From: JBHJOF01 sp050330055
Lineage (GTDB): Bacteria; Pseudomonadota; Alphaproteobacteria; Kiloniellales; JAKSDN01
DNA length: 27,394 nt
Reading direction: 5' to 3'
NCBI GenBank assembly: GCA_050330055.1
Contig: JBHJOF010000351.1
Coordinates: 1 to 27,394 of the forward strand
The notes under the pieces were generated by a model. It was not told the DNA's origin. It made no database searches and saw nothing but the letters and a program-made list of their open reading frames with translations. Position 1 is the stretch's first letter; the number at the start of each line of letters is the position of its first letter. Shown piece by piece: positions 1-9,446 of the stretch. Both the position numbers and the translations under genes were made by a program.

Positions 1-300
1 CGCCTCCTGCGCCGGTGGGCGGTAATCCATCACGTAGCGAATTCCCTGCTCGCGCAGAATCCGCTGCACGCCCTTGATGGTGTAGCCCTCGCCGTACAGC
101 AGGGCGCGTATGCGCCGCAGCAGTTCGACGTCTTCGGGCCGGTAATAGCGCCGGCCGCCGCCGCGCTTCAGCGGCTTGACCTGCGGGAACTTGGTCTCCC
201 AGAAGCGCAGCACATGCTGCGGCACCTCGAGCTCGTCGGAGACCTCGCTGATGGTGCGGAACGCGGCCGCCGACTTTCCGCCCGGGCGTTGTGTAGCCAT
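1..300 (-). CDS. MerR-family transcriptional regulator (3' end outside window)
   Basis: This is the N-terminal 100 residues of a MerR-type DNA-binding protein; the rest lies beyond the left edge. The winged helix-turn-helix is clear: residues 14-30 form the recognition HTH, followed by LRFWETKFP (31-39), RRYYRPEDVELL (50-61) and the second helix pair YTIKGVQRIL (73-82). The ATG at 298-300 is preceded on the minus strand by AAAGG about six bases upstream. A MerR gene of this kind directly downstream of ihfA is common in alphaproteobacteria. The ligand is unknown, because the C-terminal effector region is missing. It lies 55 bp after ihfA on the same strand and is probably co-transcribed. The family assignment is secure; no specific function can be named. 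Confidence 0.88.
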   Translation of the reverse strand, partial: MATQRPGGKSAAAFRTISEVSDELEVPQHVLRFWETKFPQVKPLKRGGGRRYYRPEDVELLRRIRALLYGEGYTIKGVQRILREQGIRYVMDYRPPAQEA

Positions 301-355
301 GGCTGCCTTTGATCGCGTTCAGGAGCGCCCAGCGCCCACCACCGGCCCTCCCCGC

Positions 356-670
356 TCAGCCGCCGGAGGAGTCCAGGAGCTTTTCGTTGATCCGGTTCTT
401 CAGGACGTGCGAAGCCCGGAACACCAGCACCCGGCGCGGCAGAATGGGAACCTCTTCGCCGGTCTTGGGATTGCGGCCGACGCGCTCGCCCTTCTGGCGC
501 ACGGAGAAGCTGCCGAAGGAGGAGATCTTGACCATCTCGCCACGCACCAGGGCCTTGGAGATTTCCCCAAGGACGGACTCGACGAGGTCCGCCGATTCGT
601 TGCGAGACAACCCGACTTCCTGGTAGACCGCCTCGCTCAGATCGGCGCGCGTCACCGTACGGCCGTTCAT
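356..670 (-). CDS. ihfA: integration host factor subunit alpha
   Basis: A nucleoid protein that forms a heterodimer with IhfB and bends DNA sharply in replication, recombination and transcription. The 104-residue product has the HU/IHF fold: N-terminal helices (TRADLSEAVYQEVGLSRNES, 7-26), the core KISSFGSFSVRQKGERVGRN (48-67) and the beta-arm PKTGEEVPILPRRVLVFRAS (68-87), whose proline intercalates between base pairs in this family. The short C-terminal tail ends DSSGG. The start ATG has the Shine-Dalgarno AAGGGGG on the minus strand. Alpha rather than beta or HU is inferred from the 'GRNPKTGEEVPI' arm and from the plsX-fabH-ihfA-merR order. It has its own plausible promoter in the 118-bp gap after fabH. 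Confidence 0.96.
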   Translation of the reverse strand: MNGRTVTRADLSEAVYQEVGLSRNESADLVESVLGEISKALVRGEMVKISSFGSFSVRQKGERVGRNPKTGEEVPILPRRVLVFRASHVLKNRINEKLLDSSGG

Positions 671-701
671 TTGTCAACCCCCTTGTTCGCACGTCTGTCC
701 G

Positions 702-730
702 ACGTTAGCCCAAGCCTCGTTGGTCGTCAA
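702..730 (-). promoter_or_regulatory. candidate sigma70-type promoter for ihfA
   Basis: On the minus strand TTGACG (725-730, 5/6 to the -35 consensus) is followed by a 17-base spacer and TAACGT (702-707, 3/6 to the -10). It sits about 30 bp upstream of the ihfA start codon, in the gap between fabH and ihfA. Inferred by eye only; the -10 is weak. Confidence 0.4.
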
Positions 731-788
731 ATAGTCAAGCGAAGTCTGGGACATGTAGGCCAAGTTTGACACGGCGTGCGATGAACGT

Positions 789-1763
789 CTACCAGCGCAG
801 CAGGGCCGACCCCCAGGTGAAGCCACCGCCCATGGCCTCCATCAGGATCAGGTCGCCGCTTCTGATCCGGCCGTCGGCGACCGCCTCGCTGAGCGCCAGG
901 GGGATCGAGGCGGCCGAGGTGTTGGCGTGGCGATCGACGGTCACCACCACCCGGTCCATCGGCAGGTTGAGCCGCTTGGCCATGGCCTCGATGATGCGGA
1001 TGTTGGCCTGGTGCGGCACCAGCCAGTCGATGTCGCCCGGGGTCAGGCCGTTGCTCTCCAGGGCGGTGTCGATCGCTTCGGCCATGCGGACCACGGCGTG
1101 ACGGAAGACCTCGCGGCCCTCCATGCGCAGGTGCCCGGTGGTGCGGGTCGAGCCGGGGCCGCCGTCGACGTAGAGCGCGTCGTGGTGCGCGCCGTCCGAA
1201 TAGATGTGGGTCGAGAGCAGGCCGCGGTCGGCCGAATCGCCGCGGCCGTTGCCGGCGACCAGCGCCACCGCCCCGGCACCGTCGCCGAACAGCACGCAGG
1301 TCGTGCGGTCCTCCCAGTCAAGGATGCGCGAGAAGGTCTCGGCCCCCACCACCAGGGCGCTCTTGGCCTGACCTGCACGGATGAAGTTGTCGGCCACCGC
1401 CAAGCCGTAGACGAAGCCGCTGCAGACCGCCTGCACGTCGAAAGCAGCACCGCCCGCCATGCCGAGCCCGGCCTGGATGCGGGTCGCCGTCGAGGGAAAG
1501 GTCTCGTCCGGCGTGCTGGTGGCGCAGATCAGCAGGTCGAGCGACTCCGGCCGCAGCCCGGCCTGCTCGAGCGCCGCCTGCGCCGCCTTGAGGCCGAGAT
1601 GCGAGGTGAACTCGTCGTCGGCGGCCAGGTGACGCATGGCGATGCCGGTGCGCTGGCGGATCCAGCCGTCCGAGGTATTGATGCTCTGCGCCAGCTCATC
1701 GTTGCTCATGATCCGGGCAGGCAGGTAGGCGCCGCACCCAACGGCATGCGTGCGGACAGCCAT
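789..1763 (-). CDS. fabH: beta-ketoacyl-ACP synthase III (KAS III)
   Basis: Catalyses the first condensation of type II fatty-acid synthesis, acetyl-CoA plus malonyl-ACP, in the cytoplasm. The 324-residue thiolase-fold protein has the full Cys-His-Asn triad: Cys114 in VQAVCSGFVYGL, His251 in LVPHQANIRI and Asn281 in DRHANTSAAS. It also has the KAS III active-site signature GDGAGAVAL (160-168) and the C-terminal MEAMGGGFTWG. The open frame continues far upstream, but the real start is the ATG at 1763: residues from there match the family start, and the TGA of plsX overlaps it (TGATG, one shared base), which implies translational coupling. Length is normal for FabH. Confidence 0.97.
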   Translation of the reverse strand: MAVRTHAVGCGAYLPARIMSNDELAQSINTSDGWIRQRTGIAMRHLAADDEFTSHLGLKAAQAALEQAGLRPESLDLLICATSTPDETFPSTATRIQAGLGMAGGAAFDVQAVCSGFVYGLAVADNFIRAGQAKSALVVGAETFSRILDWEDRTTCVLFGDGAGAVALVAGNGRGDSADRGLLSTHIYSDGAHHDALYVDGGPGSTRTTGHLRMEGREVFRHAVVRMAEAIDTALESNGLTPGDIDWLVPHQANIRIIEAMAKRLNLPMDRVVVTVDRHANTSAASIPLALSEAVADGRIRSGDLILMEAMGGGFTWGSALLRW

Positions 1764-2809
1764 CAGACGGCCGCTGCCCGGGATTCTGGGGATGCCGTGG
1801 TCAGCAGACTCGCCTCGGCGCGGATCTGCTCCAGGAAGTCGTTGGTGGTCATGTCGATGCCCACGCCGATCGCGTTGGCGAAGCCGAGCGCGTCGGTGCT
1901 GCCGTGACTCTTGATGACGATGCCGTTGAGGCCGAGAAACATGGCCCCGTTGTAGCGCCGCGGATCGACCCGCTCGCGCAGCTTGGCGAGCGCGCGGCGG
2001 GCGAAGAGATAACCGATTCCGGCGGTCCACGAACTGCGGAAGGTCTGGCGCACGAACTCGCTGATCAGCTTGGCCGTGCCTTCCGCCGTCTTGAGCGCGA
2101 CGTTGCCGGTGAAGCCGTCGGTCACGATGACGTCGCAGCTCCCCTTGCCGATGTCGTCGCCTTCGACGAAGCCGACATAGTGGCCCGGCAGCTTGGCGTC
2201 GCGCAGGATGGCGTTGGCCTCGTGCAGCGACTCGTGACCCTTGATCTCCTCGGAGCCGACATTCAGCAGTCCGTAGGTCGGCTCCAGGATGCCCAGCACG
2301 GTGCGCGCGCAGGCGGTGCCCATGACGGCGAAGTCGACCAGATTGCGGGCGTCGCACTGTACGTTGGCGCCGAGGTCGAGCATCACGGTCTCGCCCTTGA
2401 GCGTCGGGAAGTAGGTGGCGATCGCCGGCCGGTCGATGCCCGGCAGCGTCTTCAGCACGACCTTGGCCATGGCCATCAGCGCACCGGTGTTGCCCGCCGA
2501 GACCACTGCGTCGGCCTGGCCCTCGCGCACTGCGTTGATCGCCAGGCGCATTGAGGAATTGCGGCCAGCGCGCAGCGCCACCGAAGGCTTGTCGTCGGGC
2601 CGTACCACGTCGTCGCAATGCACCAAAGTGGTGCGCTTGCGCAGCTTCGGCGCCTGGTCGAGCAGAGGCTTGACCTCGGCCTCGCGGCCGAACATCAGGA
2701 ACTCCGCCTTGGGGAAGCGCTGACGCGCGATATTGGCGCCTCGCACGACGATCCGCGGGGCGTTGTCACCGCCCATGGCGTCGAGCGCTATGGTTCGACG
2801 GCTGCTCAC
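1763..2809 (-). CDS. plsX: phosphate acyltransferase PlsX
   Basis: Makes acyl-phosphate from acyl-ACP, feeding PlsY and phosphatidic acid synthesis at the membrane. The GTG at 2807-2809 is chosen because the product then begins VSSRRTIALDAMGGDNAP, the family's usual N-terminus, giving 348 residues. Starting at 2929 would overlap rpmF by 62 bp and add a non-conserved leader. Recognisable segments are DAMGGDNAP, VVSAGNTGALMA, LDLGANVQC, VGSEEIKG and DVIVTDGFTGNVALK, all PlsX-typical. The Shine-Dalgarno is weak (GGACGG before the GTG). The stop overlaps the fabH start by one base. The rpmF-plsX-fabH order is the classic bacterial arrangement. Confidence 0.96.
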   Translation of the reverse strand: MSSRRTIALDAMGGDNAPRIVVRGANIARQRFPKAEFLMFGREAEVKPLLDQAPKLRKRTTLVHCDDVVRPDDKPSVALRAGRNSSMRLAINAVREGQADAVVSAGNTGALMAMAKVVLKTLPGIDRPAIATYFPTLKGETVMLDLGANVQCDARNLVDFAVMGTACARTVLGILEPTYGLLNVGSEEIKGHESLHEANAILRDAKLPGHYVGFVEGDDIGKGSCDVIVTDGFTGNVALKTAEGTAKLISEFVRQTFRSSWTAGIGYLFARRALAKLRERVDPRRYNGAMFLGLNGIVIKSHGSTDALGFANAIGVGIDMTTNDFLEQIRAEASLLTTASPESRAAAV

Positions 2810-2867
2810 TCTGGCCCGTCCAAGCCTGTCATGTCCGGCGGCGGCCAAACGGCCGCCAGGGGACCGC

Positions 2868-3050
2868 TCAGGCCAACTCGGTCGCGACGACCTCGCGGCC
2901 GTCGTAGTGGCCACAGGCCGCGCAGACATGATGCGGGCGCTTCAGCTCGCCGCAATTGGAGCACTCGGCCCAGCTGCTCGGCTTCAGCGCGTCATGGGCC
3001 CGGCGCTGATTGCGCTGCGACTTGGAGACCTTTTTCTTAGGAACCGCCAT
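2868..3050 (-). CDS. rpmF: large ribosomal subunit protein bL32
   Basis: A 60-residue basic ribosomal protein of the 50S subunit. The N-terminus MAVPKKKVSKSQRNQRRAHD is the L32 signature. It is the zinc-binding (C+) form: Cys30 and Cys33 (CSNC) pair with Cys43 and Cys46 (CAAC), so no zinc-free replacement is implied here. It sits between the DUF177 gene and plsX. A co-transcribed DUF177/YceD-rpmF pair is typical across bacteria. Confidence 0.98.
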   Translation of the reverse strand: MAVPKKKVSKSQRNQRRAHDALKPSSWAECSNCGELKRPHHVCAACGHYDGREVVATELA

Positions 3051-3093
3051 TGTTTTCCAACTCTCTACCTAGGGCGCCCCTGCGGCACGCCGC

Positions 3094-3122
3094 TTATTAG
3101 CCAAATTCAACCCGCGCGGCAA
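3094..3122 (-). promoter_or_regulatory. candidate promoter for rpmF-plsX-fabH
   Basis: On the minus strand TTGCCG (3117-3122) is followed by a 17-base spacer and TAATAA (3094-3099), inside the 110-bp gap between DUF177 and rpmF. Each box is only a partial match to consensus. It would give rpmF-plsX-fabH a start separate from DUF177. Inference by eye. Confidence 0.3.
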
Positions 3123-3160
3123 GACCAGCGGCCTGTGCACGGGTCGCGCAAGCCTGCGGC

Positions 3161-3787
3161 TCAGCCGCCCCGCTTCAGCCGCCTGAGCGCGGCAAAGGGC
3201 CCCGCTTCGACATCGTCCTCCGGGCCCCCATCGTCGCTCCCGCGTACGCCCTTCGGCGGCCATTCGGCCGCCTCCAGCACCGCCCCCGGGGCGCGCGGAT
3301 AGGGGTCGATGGTGAGCGCGAGCTGCTGCGCTACCGCCTCGCCCAGGTCGAGGCCCGCGGGTCCGACAAGCTCCGGCGGCTCCACCTCGTCCGGCCCGAA
3401 AACCACCTCGCCCGCCCCAGGCTCCGGCCCCGGGCGCCACTCGCCCGACCGCCCGGTCAGCCCTTGCGGCACCAGGCTGTAGAGCAGCTCGAAATCCCCT
3501 TCCAGGCGGCTGCGCACCGGCTCCAGGCTGACCACGCAGGCCTGCATCAGCTCCGCCTCGAAGCGGCCCGTGAGCCGAACCAGCCCACGCTCGCCGCCCC
3601 TGCTCTCACTGGGCTCCAGCCTCAGGTGGGCCCGAAGCCGCTCCAGTGCCAGGAGGCCGAAGCGCCGGGCCAGGGCCTGACGCTCCTCCGCCCTGGCCTC
3701 GATCTCGTGGCAGCCATCACCCTCGAGCAACCGGTCGCGGGGGACCAGGCGCGAGAATTCTACTGCTTTCGGGTTGTCCTGTGCCAT
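3161..3787 (-). CDS. DUF177 / YceD family protein
   Basis: A 208-residue cytoplasmic protein of the DUF177 (YceD) family, commonly linked to 23S rRNA maturation or ribosome assembly and encoded beside rpmF. Features seen are the N-terminal FSRLVPRDRLLEGDGCHEIEA region, a central LVRLTGRFEAELMQACVVSLEPV segment resembling the family's conserved 'C..tL.p' strand, and the C-terminal acidic stretch DLGEAVAQQLALTIDPYPRAP (LDLGE/EAV..QL.L.LDPYP is typical of alphaproteobacterial members). The ATG at 3787 is chosen over an upstream in-frame start because GGAGGG stands seven bases before it. The family call is good; the molecular role is not shown by the sequence. Confidence 0.87.
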   Translation of the reverse strand: MAQDNPKAVEFSRLVPRDRLLEGDGCHEIEARAEERQALARRFGLLALERLRAHLRLEPSESRGGERGLVRLTGRFEAELMQACVVSLEPVRSRLEGDFELLYSLVPQGLTGRSGEWRPGPEPGAGEVVFGPDEVEPPELVGPAGLDLGEAVAQQLALTIDPYPRAPGAVLEAAEWPPKGVRGSDDGGPEDDVEAGPFAALRRLKRGG

Positions 3788-3901
3788 GAGATGCCCTCCG
3801 GGATGCCCCGAAACGGGCCGCGCAAGGCGGCGCACAGTAGGGAAAGGCCCCCGGCCGGTCAATGTCTATCTGAGGCTATTTGGGGCCGTCCAGCCAGCCT
3901 G

Positions 3902-4474
3902 TCAGCCCCCCTCCCCGATCAGCCCGGCTCCCGGGTGACCAGGGTCCGGCGGCGCGCCGAAGACGACCCGGCCGGCCATCAAGGCGGCAGCGTCCTGCCC
4001 GGCCAGCGCCGCCGCCTCGCGCCGTAGGTAGCCGGCCACGGCCGCCAGCTGCGCCTGCTCGGGCGCCACCGTGCCGAAGAGATTGCGGCGCAGCGCGGCC
4101 GCCAGGCCCGCCTCCTCCCCCGCCAAGCCCGCCTCGTAGGCCTCGATCCGGCCATAGAAGCCCTGGGCCATGCGCTTGACCCGCTTGCCGACCCCGAGAT
4201 CACCGACGCCGATCTCGCGCAGGCTGCGGTCCATGTCGAGGAACAGCACGTCGAACAGCTCCTGGGCGAGGTCTGCCGTCGCCGCATGGTCCTGCTTGAG
4301 CCGCCGGAACAGCAGAAAGGCGTGCAGCACGATCAGCTCGTAGCGCCCGTCGAGGCTGTCCGGCACGCCGCAGCGGCTGTAGAAAGCCGGCTGGCGCGCC
4401 TGGGCGACGAGCTGCTCGTAGAGCGCCGCGGCGGCCTCGCGGTGCGGGCTGGCTCGGAACAGGCGGCGAAACAA
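3902..4474 (-). CDS. ubiquinol-cytochrome c chaperone (CBP3-type)
   Basis: A 190-residue homologue of the CBP3/UQCC1 chaperone family, which in mitochondria helps cytochrome b synthesis and bc1 complex assembly; in alphaproteobacteria the role is inferred. Family landmarks are the N-terminal LYEQLVAQARQPAFYSRCGV, the DGRYELIVLHAFLLFRRLK segment, ELFDVLFLDMDRSLREIGVG and the KRMAQGFYGRIEAYE helix. No signal peptide or membrane helix is present. The start codon is TTG (4472-4474); it is accepted because AGGAG lies about seven bases upstream and the product then begins FRRLFR at the usual family position. It is divergent from bamE across a 151-bp gap. Confidence 0.88.
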   Translation of the reverse strand: MFRRLFRASPHREAAAALYEQLVAQARQPAFYSRCGVPDSLDGRYELIVLHAFLLFRRLKQDHAATADLAQELFDVLFLDMDRSLREIGVGDLGVGKRVKRMAQGFYGRIEAYEAGLAGEEAGLAAALRRNLFGTVAPEQAQLAAVAGYLRREAAALAGQDAAALMAGRVVFGAPPDPGHPGAGLIGEGG

Positions 4475-4553
4475 GGCGATCTCCTGCGGCTGTGGCGGCC
4501 CGGCTGAGCCCGGATGGCACCAGCAGGCAGCCGGGGCCTGTGCAACAGGACAC

Positions 4554-4581
4554 TTGAAATGGCCGGGTTTCCCGGGTTAAT
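4554..4581 (+). promoter_or_regulatory. candidate promoter for bamE
   Basis: TTGAAA (4554-4559, 5/6 to -35), a 16-base spacer and GTTAAT (4576-4581, 4/6 to -10), about 45 bases before the bamE start. The spacer contains the small palindrome CCGGGTTTCCCGG. Read by eye; not tested. Confidence 0.42.
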
Positions 4582-4625
4582 CAAGCCTCACTGAAGAAGG
4601 GCTCAGCCGCTGGGGGGATGGTATC

Positions 4626-5093
4626 ATGACGTCCTGGGCCGATCGCACTAGACACATCCGCCGGTTTGCCGTGCTGGGCAGTGCCCTGCCCGCGCTTGCA
4701 CTGGCAGCCTGCGGCGGTGAGCTCGCGGTCCGCGGCAACTTGCCAGACCCCGAGCTGATCGCCGAGATCCAGCCAGGCGCCGACAACCGAGTCGACGTGG
4801 TCGACAAGCTCGGCTCGCCGTCGGCCGTTTCGACCTTCCTCGATCGCAAGTGGTACTACATCGGTCAGAAGCAGGAGCAGTTCGCCTTCCTGAAGCCGAC
4901 GGTGCTGGAGCGCAGCGTGCTGGTGGTCTCCTTCGACGAGAGCGGCATGGTCAACGAGACCGCCATGTACACCCTGGAAGATGGACAGATCATCAACCCG
5001 GTCAGCCGCAAGACGCCGACCGAGGGCCGCGACCTGACCGTTCTGCAGCAGCTCTTCGGCAACCTCGGCCGCTTCCCGACCGCCAATAAGTGA
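4626..5093 (+). CDS. bamE: outer membrane protein assembly factor BamE (SmpA/OmlA) lipoprotein
   Basis: A 155-residue outer-membrane lipoprotein accessory to the BAM complex that inserts beta-barrels. A signal peptide with basic residues at 7-13 and a hydrophobic stretch ends in the lipobox LALAAC, with Cys29 as the lipidated residue. The SmpA/OmlA domain follows: NLPDPELIAEIQPGADNRVD, then VVDKLGSPSAVSTFLDRKWYYI (the 'lGsPs....f....WyYi' pattern) and VLVVSFDESGMVNETAMYTLEDG. The C-terminal part with TPTEGRDLTVLQQLFGNLGRF is typical of alphaproteobacterial members. A G-rich ribosome-binding site (GGGGG) lies about nine bases before the ATG. It is the only plus-strand gene in the left 24 kb and converges on hppA. 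Confidence 0.92.
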   Translation: MTSWADRTRHIRRFAVLGSALPALALAACGGELAVRGNLPDPELIAEIQPGADNRVDVVDKLGSPSAVSTFLDRKWYYIGQKQEQFAFLKPTVLERSVLVVSFDESGMVNETAMYTLEDGQIINPVSRKTPTEGRDLTVLQQLFGNLGRFPTANK

Positions 5094-5127
5094 TCGGCGC
5101 TGCCGGCGGTGGAGCCGGCCGTCAATG

Positions 5128-5159
5128 CAAGACCCCGGGACAGCAGCCCCGGGGTCTTG
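5128..5159 (+). terminator. hairpin terminator after bamE
   Basis: A perfect 12-bp stem (5128-5139 with 5148-5159, CAAGACCCCGGG and its complement) encloses an eight-base loop, 34 bases after the bamE stop. Only a short T-poor tail follows, so termination may be inefficient or assisted. It could also act on the converging hppA transcript. Confidence 0.68.
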
Positions 5160-5165
5160 TCGTCT

Positions 5166-5269
5166 AGAGCATTTTCAGGCGAAGTGGAAACCGGTTCGCC
5201 GTCCGAAAATGCGACCAATCAAGAAGTTATAGAGCATGATCCGATTCAATCGGATCGGATCATGCTCTA
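5166..5269. repeat. two-hairpin dispersed intergenic repeat
   Basis: Two adjacent palindromes lie between the convergent bamE and hppA genes. The first pairs GCATTTTC (5169-5176) with GAAAATGC (5205-5212) and, inside it, GGCGAA (5178-5183) with TTCGCC (5195-5200). The second is a perfect 16-bp stem, 5230-5245 with 5254-5269 (TAGAGCATGATCCGAT), around an eight-base loop. Both units begin AGAGCAT. The sequence closely resembles, from memory, a repeat scattered between genes of Rhizobiales and other alphaproteobacteria. It may serve as a terminator for both convergent genes. Confidence 0.75.
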
Positions 5270-5295
5270 GGCTCGCCGCCCTATAGCAATGCGCG

Positions 5296-7404
<2,109 letters not shown>

Positions 7405-7426
7405 CGGTGACTTCCCTTCATCGACA

Positions 7427-7450
7427 AGCCGGCGCTCCCGCGCGCCGGCT
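7427..7450 (-). promoter_or_regulatory. hairpin in the hppA 5' leader
   Basis: AGCCGGCGC (7427-7435) pairs perfectly with GCGCCGGCT (7442-7450), a 9-bp GC-rich stem with a six-base loop, ending 22 bases before the hppA start codon and just upstream of its ribosome-binding site. It is followed by no T-run and so is not an obvious terminator. A leader structure or protein site is possible; no function is shown. Confidence 0.4.
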
Positions 7451-7542
7451 CGAAACTTATCCCCAGAAAAACTGCTGAATTGGCGTAAGGCGCGCGGAAA
7501 ATGCCAGACTAACCCGGCGAAGGCAACTGCCTGTCGCGGTGC

Positions 7543-7572
7543 AAAAAACCGGCCCAGGCCCGGTCCCTGGGC
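7543..7572 (-). terminator. Rho-independent terminator after the MFS transporter gene
   Basis: Reading the minus strand, GCCCAGG (7566-7572) pairs with CCTGGGC (7552-7558) around a seven-base loop, then CGG and six T residues follow (the A-run at 7543-7548). It lies about 50 bases past the stop of the MFS gene, with hppA starting 139 bases further on. This is the best T-tailed terminator in the window and suggests hppA has its own promoter. Confidence 0.72.
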
Positions 7573-7623
7573 GGCCTCCTGGCGGTTAAGACCCAGGCAA
7601 CTTGGCTTCGGCGGGAGCCGGCC

Positions 7624-8868
7624 CTAAACCGCTTGGGCGGCGCGCCGCCGGACCAGCCAGGCCAGGCCCAGCCCGACCAGCAGGACCGGGGCTACCACCG
7701 CCAGGTTGACCGCCTGCCAGCCGAAGGCCTCGAACAGCATACCCGAGCCGAGCGCCGTGAGCGCCACGGTGCCGAACACCAGCAGGTCGTTCAGGCCCTG
7801 GGCCTTGGCCCGCTCCTCGGGCCGGTAGGTCTCGGTCAAGAGCGTGGTGCCGCCGACGAAGAGGAAGTTCCAGCCGACGCCAAGCAACACCAGCGCGCTC
7901 CAGAACTGAATCACCGCGACGCCGGAAAGGTTGATCGCGACGCAGCCCAGCACCAGCAAGGCGCCCAAAGTCAGGACCGGCAGCACGCCCAGGCGCCGGA
8001 TCAGGTGCCCGGTAACGAAGGAGGGTGCGAACATGGCCGCCACGTGCCACTGGATGACGAAGGCGGCCGACTCGAAGGGGTGCTGGCAGGCGACGACAGC
8101 GAGCGGCGTCGACGTCATCACCAGGTTCATGGCGCCGTAGCCGACCATGGCGCAGAGCACGGCGATCGCGAACTCGGGCTGCCGGGCGATCTCCAAGAGC
8201 GGCCGGCCGCCCTGCCGGCGCTCAGCCGCGTGCGGGCGCGGAATGTCGATGAACTGCAGCACCACCAGGGACAGCAGCGCGAGCCCGGCGATGCAGAGGA
8301 AGCCGCCGGCGAAGAGCACCGGGGCAAAGAGGTCGCGCGACCACTTGGCCAGTTCGGGCCCGAGGAAGGCGGCGACCAGGCCGCCGGCCAGCACCAGCGA
8401 GATGGCGCGGCTCTTGAAGGCCGGGCTCGCCGTGTCGGCGGCAGCGAAGCGGTAGTAGAAGGCGTGCGCCGTGGCCACGCCGAACAGCGCGTTGCCGAGG
8501 CAGAACAACCAGAACGACGACATGAAGAGGGCCTGGGCCGAGACCAGGCCGGAAACCAGGGCGAAGCCGGCGCCGAGGCTGAAGCCGGCGCGCCGGCCCC
8601 AGCGCTGCATCAAAAGCGAGGCTGGCATGGTCGCCGCCATGGTGGCCGCGAACTGCAGGGCGAGCGGCAGGGTGGCCAGCGCCTTGTCCTCGGCCAGACT
8701 GTGGCCGACCAGAGCCGCGACCGTGATGATCAGCGCGCTGCCGCTCATGGCCAAGCCCTGGCAGATCGCCAGCAGCACGACGTTGCGCACCGTGGGATCT
8801 CGCCTGACCGTCGCGGCAGAGGCGGGCTTGGCAGGAGCTGACTTTTCGGACAGAGGCTCGCTCGGCAC
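7624..8868 (-). CDS. major facilitator superfamily transporter
   Basis: A 414-residue inner-membrane protein with about twelve predicted hydrophobic segments, the first starting near residue 28. The MFS motif between helices 2 and 3 is recognisable as QRWGRRAGFSLG (88-99). The second half has GHLIRRLGVLPVLTLG and the segment TETYRPEERAKAQGLND, common in YfkF/DHA-like MFS carriers. The start is a GTG at 8866-8868 without a clear Shine-Dalgarno; no better start precedes the first helix, so the N-terminus is uncertain. The substrate cannot be told from the sequence. It lies between the FliL-like gene and hppA on the same strand and ends at a T-tailed terminator. Confidence 0.86.
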   Translation of the reverse strand: MPSEPLSEKSAPAKPASAATVRRDPTVRNVVLLAICQGLAMSGSALIITVAALVGHSLAEDKALATLPLALQFAATMAATMPASLLMQRWGRRAGFSLGAGFALVSGLVSAQALFMSSFWLFCLGNALFGVATAHAFYYRFAAADTASPAFKSRAISLVLAGGLVAAFLGPELAKWSRDLFAPVLFAGGFLCIAGLALLSLVVLQFIDIPRPHAAERRQGGRPLLEIARQPEFAIAVLCAMVGYGAMNLVMTSTPLAVVACQHPFESAAFVIQWHVAAMFAPSFVTGHLIRRLGVLPVLTLGALLVLGCVAINLSGVAVIQFWSALVLLGVGWNFLFVGGTTLLTETYRPEERAKAQGLNDLLVFGTVALTALGSGMLFEAFGWQAVNLAVVAPVLLVGLGLAWLVRRRAAQAV

Positions 8869-8990
8869 GGGATCGTTCTGGGCGGGGACTGCTCAGGATG
8901 GGCTGCGACCCTATCCGAAGCCCGGTGCCCCGGAAAGCCCCTGTTGCGATTGTTGCCGGGACGCGCCACCGCGGACGCGGCGGCGGCTTC

Positions 8991-9446
8991 CTAACCGAGA
9001 ATCATGTCGTGCTTTTCGAGGATGTTGACCAGGATCCGCTTGACCACGTCCGGCCCCAGCACGCGCTCGCTGACTGCCATCAGGCGCTTGTTCAGGAGCG
9101 GCTCCACGTCCTTGCTCTCCTGCACGGCGCGGTGGCGGTAAAGGGCGTGCAACTCGGTCAGATAGGCGTCCTTGAGGCGCGGCATGTGCCGGTAGATGTC
9201 GAGCCGCTCGTAGTCGCGGTGGACCTCCAGGACGATGGTGAAGGTCAGGTGCTGGGTCACCCGGCCGTCGCGCATGACCGGCAGCACCAGGGGATCGAAG
9301 TCGACGAACAGCGGCACCTCGCGCGACGGCTCGGCGATGCTCGAGAGGTCGATCACTTCCTCCTGGAACAGGAACCACCAGGCCGCGCCGCCGCCTCCGG
9401 CGAGCAGGATGAGCAAGGCGACCAGGGTGAGGAGCAGCCGTTTCAT
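8991..9446 (-). CDS. FliL-like single-pass membrane protein
   Basis: A 151-residue protein with one N-terminal membrane helix (4-28, including a GGGG stretch and WWFLF) and a periplasmic domain. The domain resembles FliL, the stator-associated flagellar protein: a PLFVDFDPLVLPVMRDG strand ('DP.vv.l'), QHLTFTIVLEVHRDYERLDI, a helix resembling FliL's 'iRdaii..L' (LKDAYLTELHAL), then VEPLLNKRLMAVSERVLG and VVKRILVNILE. The resemblance is by pattern only and moderate. No flagellar gene is nearby, so a motility role is not supported by context. A mostly repetitive, AT-rich 435-bp region separates it from thiL upstream. Confidence 0.6.
   Translation of the reverse strand: MKRLLLTLVALLILLAGGGGAAWWFLFQEEVIDLSSIAEPSREVPLFVDFDPLVLPVMRDGRVTQHLTFTIVLEVHRDYERLDIYRHMPRLKDAYLTELHALYRHRAVQESKDVEPLLNKRLMAVSERVLGPDVVKRILVNILEKHDMILG

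Noticed and set aside
767..789. TTGACA at 767-772 on the plus strand as a promoter
   Set aside because: It would read into fabH antisense, and no -10 box stands at the right distance.
2810..2929. A longer PlsX starting inside rpmF
   Set aside because: It would overlap rpmF and add a non-conserved leader, while the GTG at 2809 gives the standard PlsX N-terminus.
7633..8841. A 402-codon plus-strand open frame
   Set aside because: Antisense shadow of the MFS transporter; composition is the usual low-complexity shadow type.
8905..8990. GC-rich inverted sequence between the FliL-like and MFS genes as a terminator
   Set aside because: Pairing is imperfect, the loop is short and no T-run follows.
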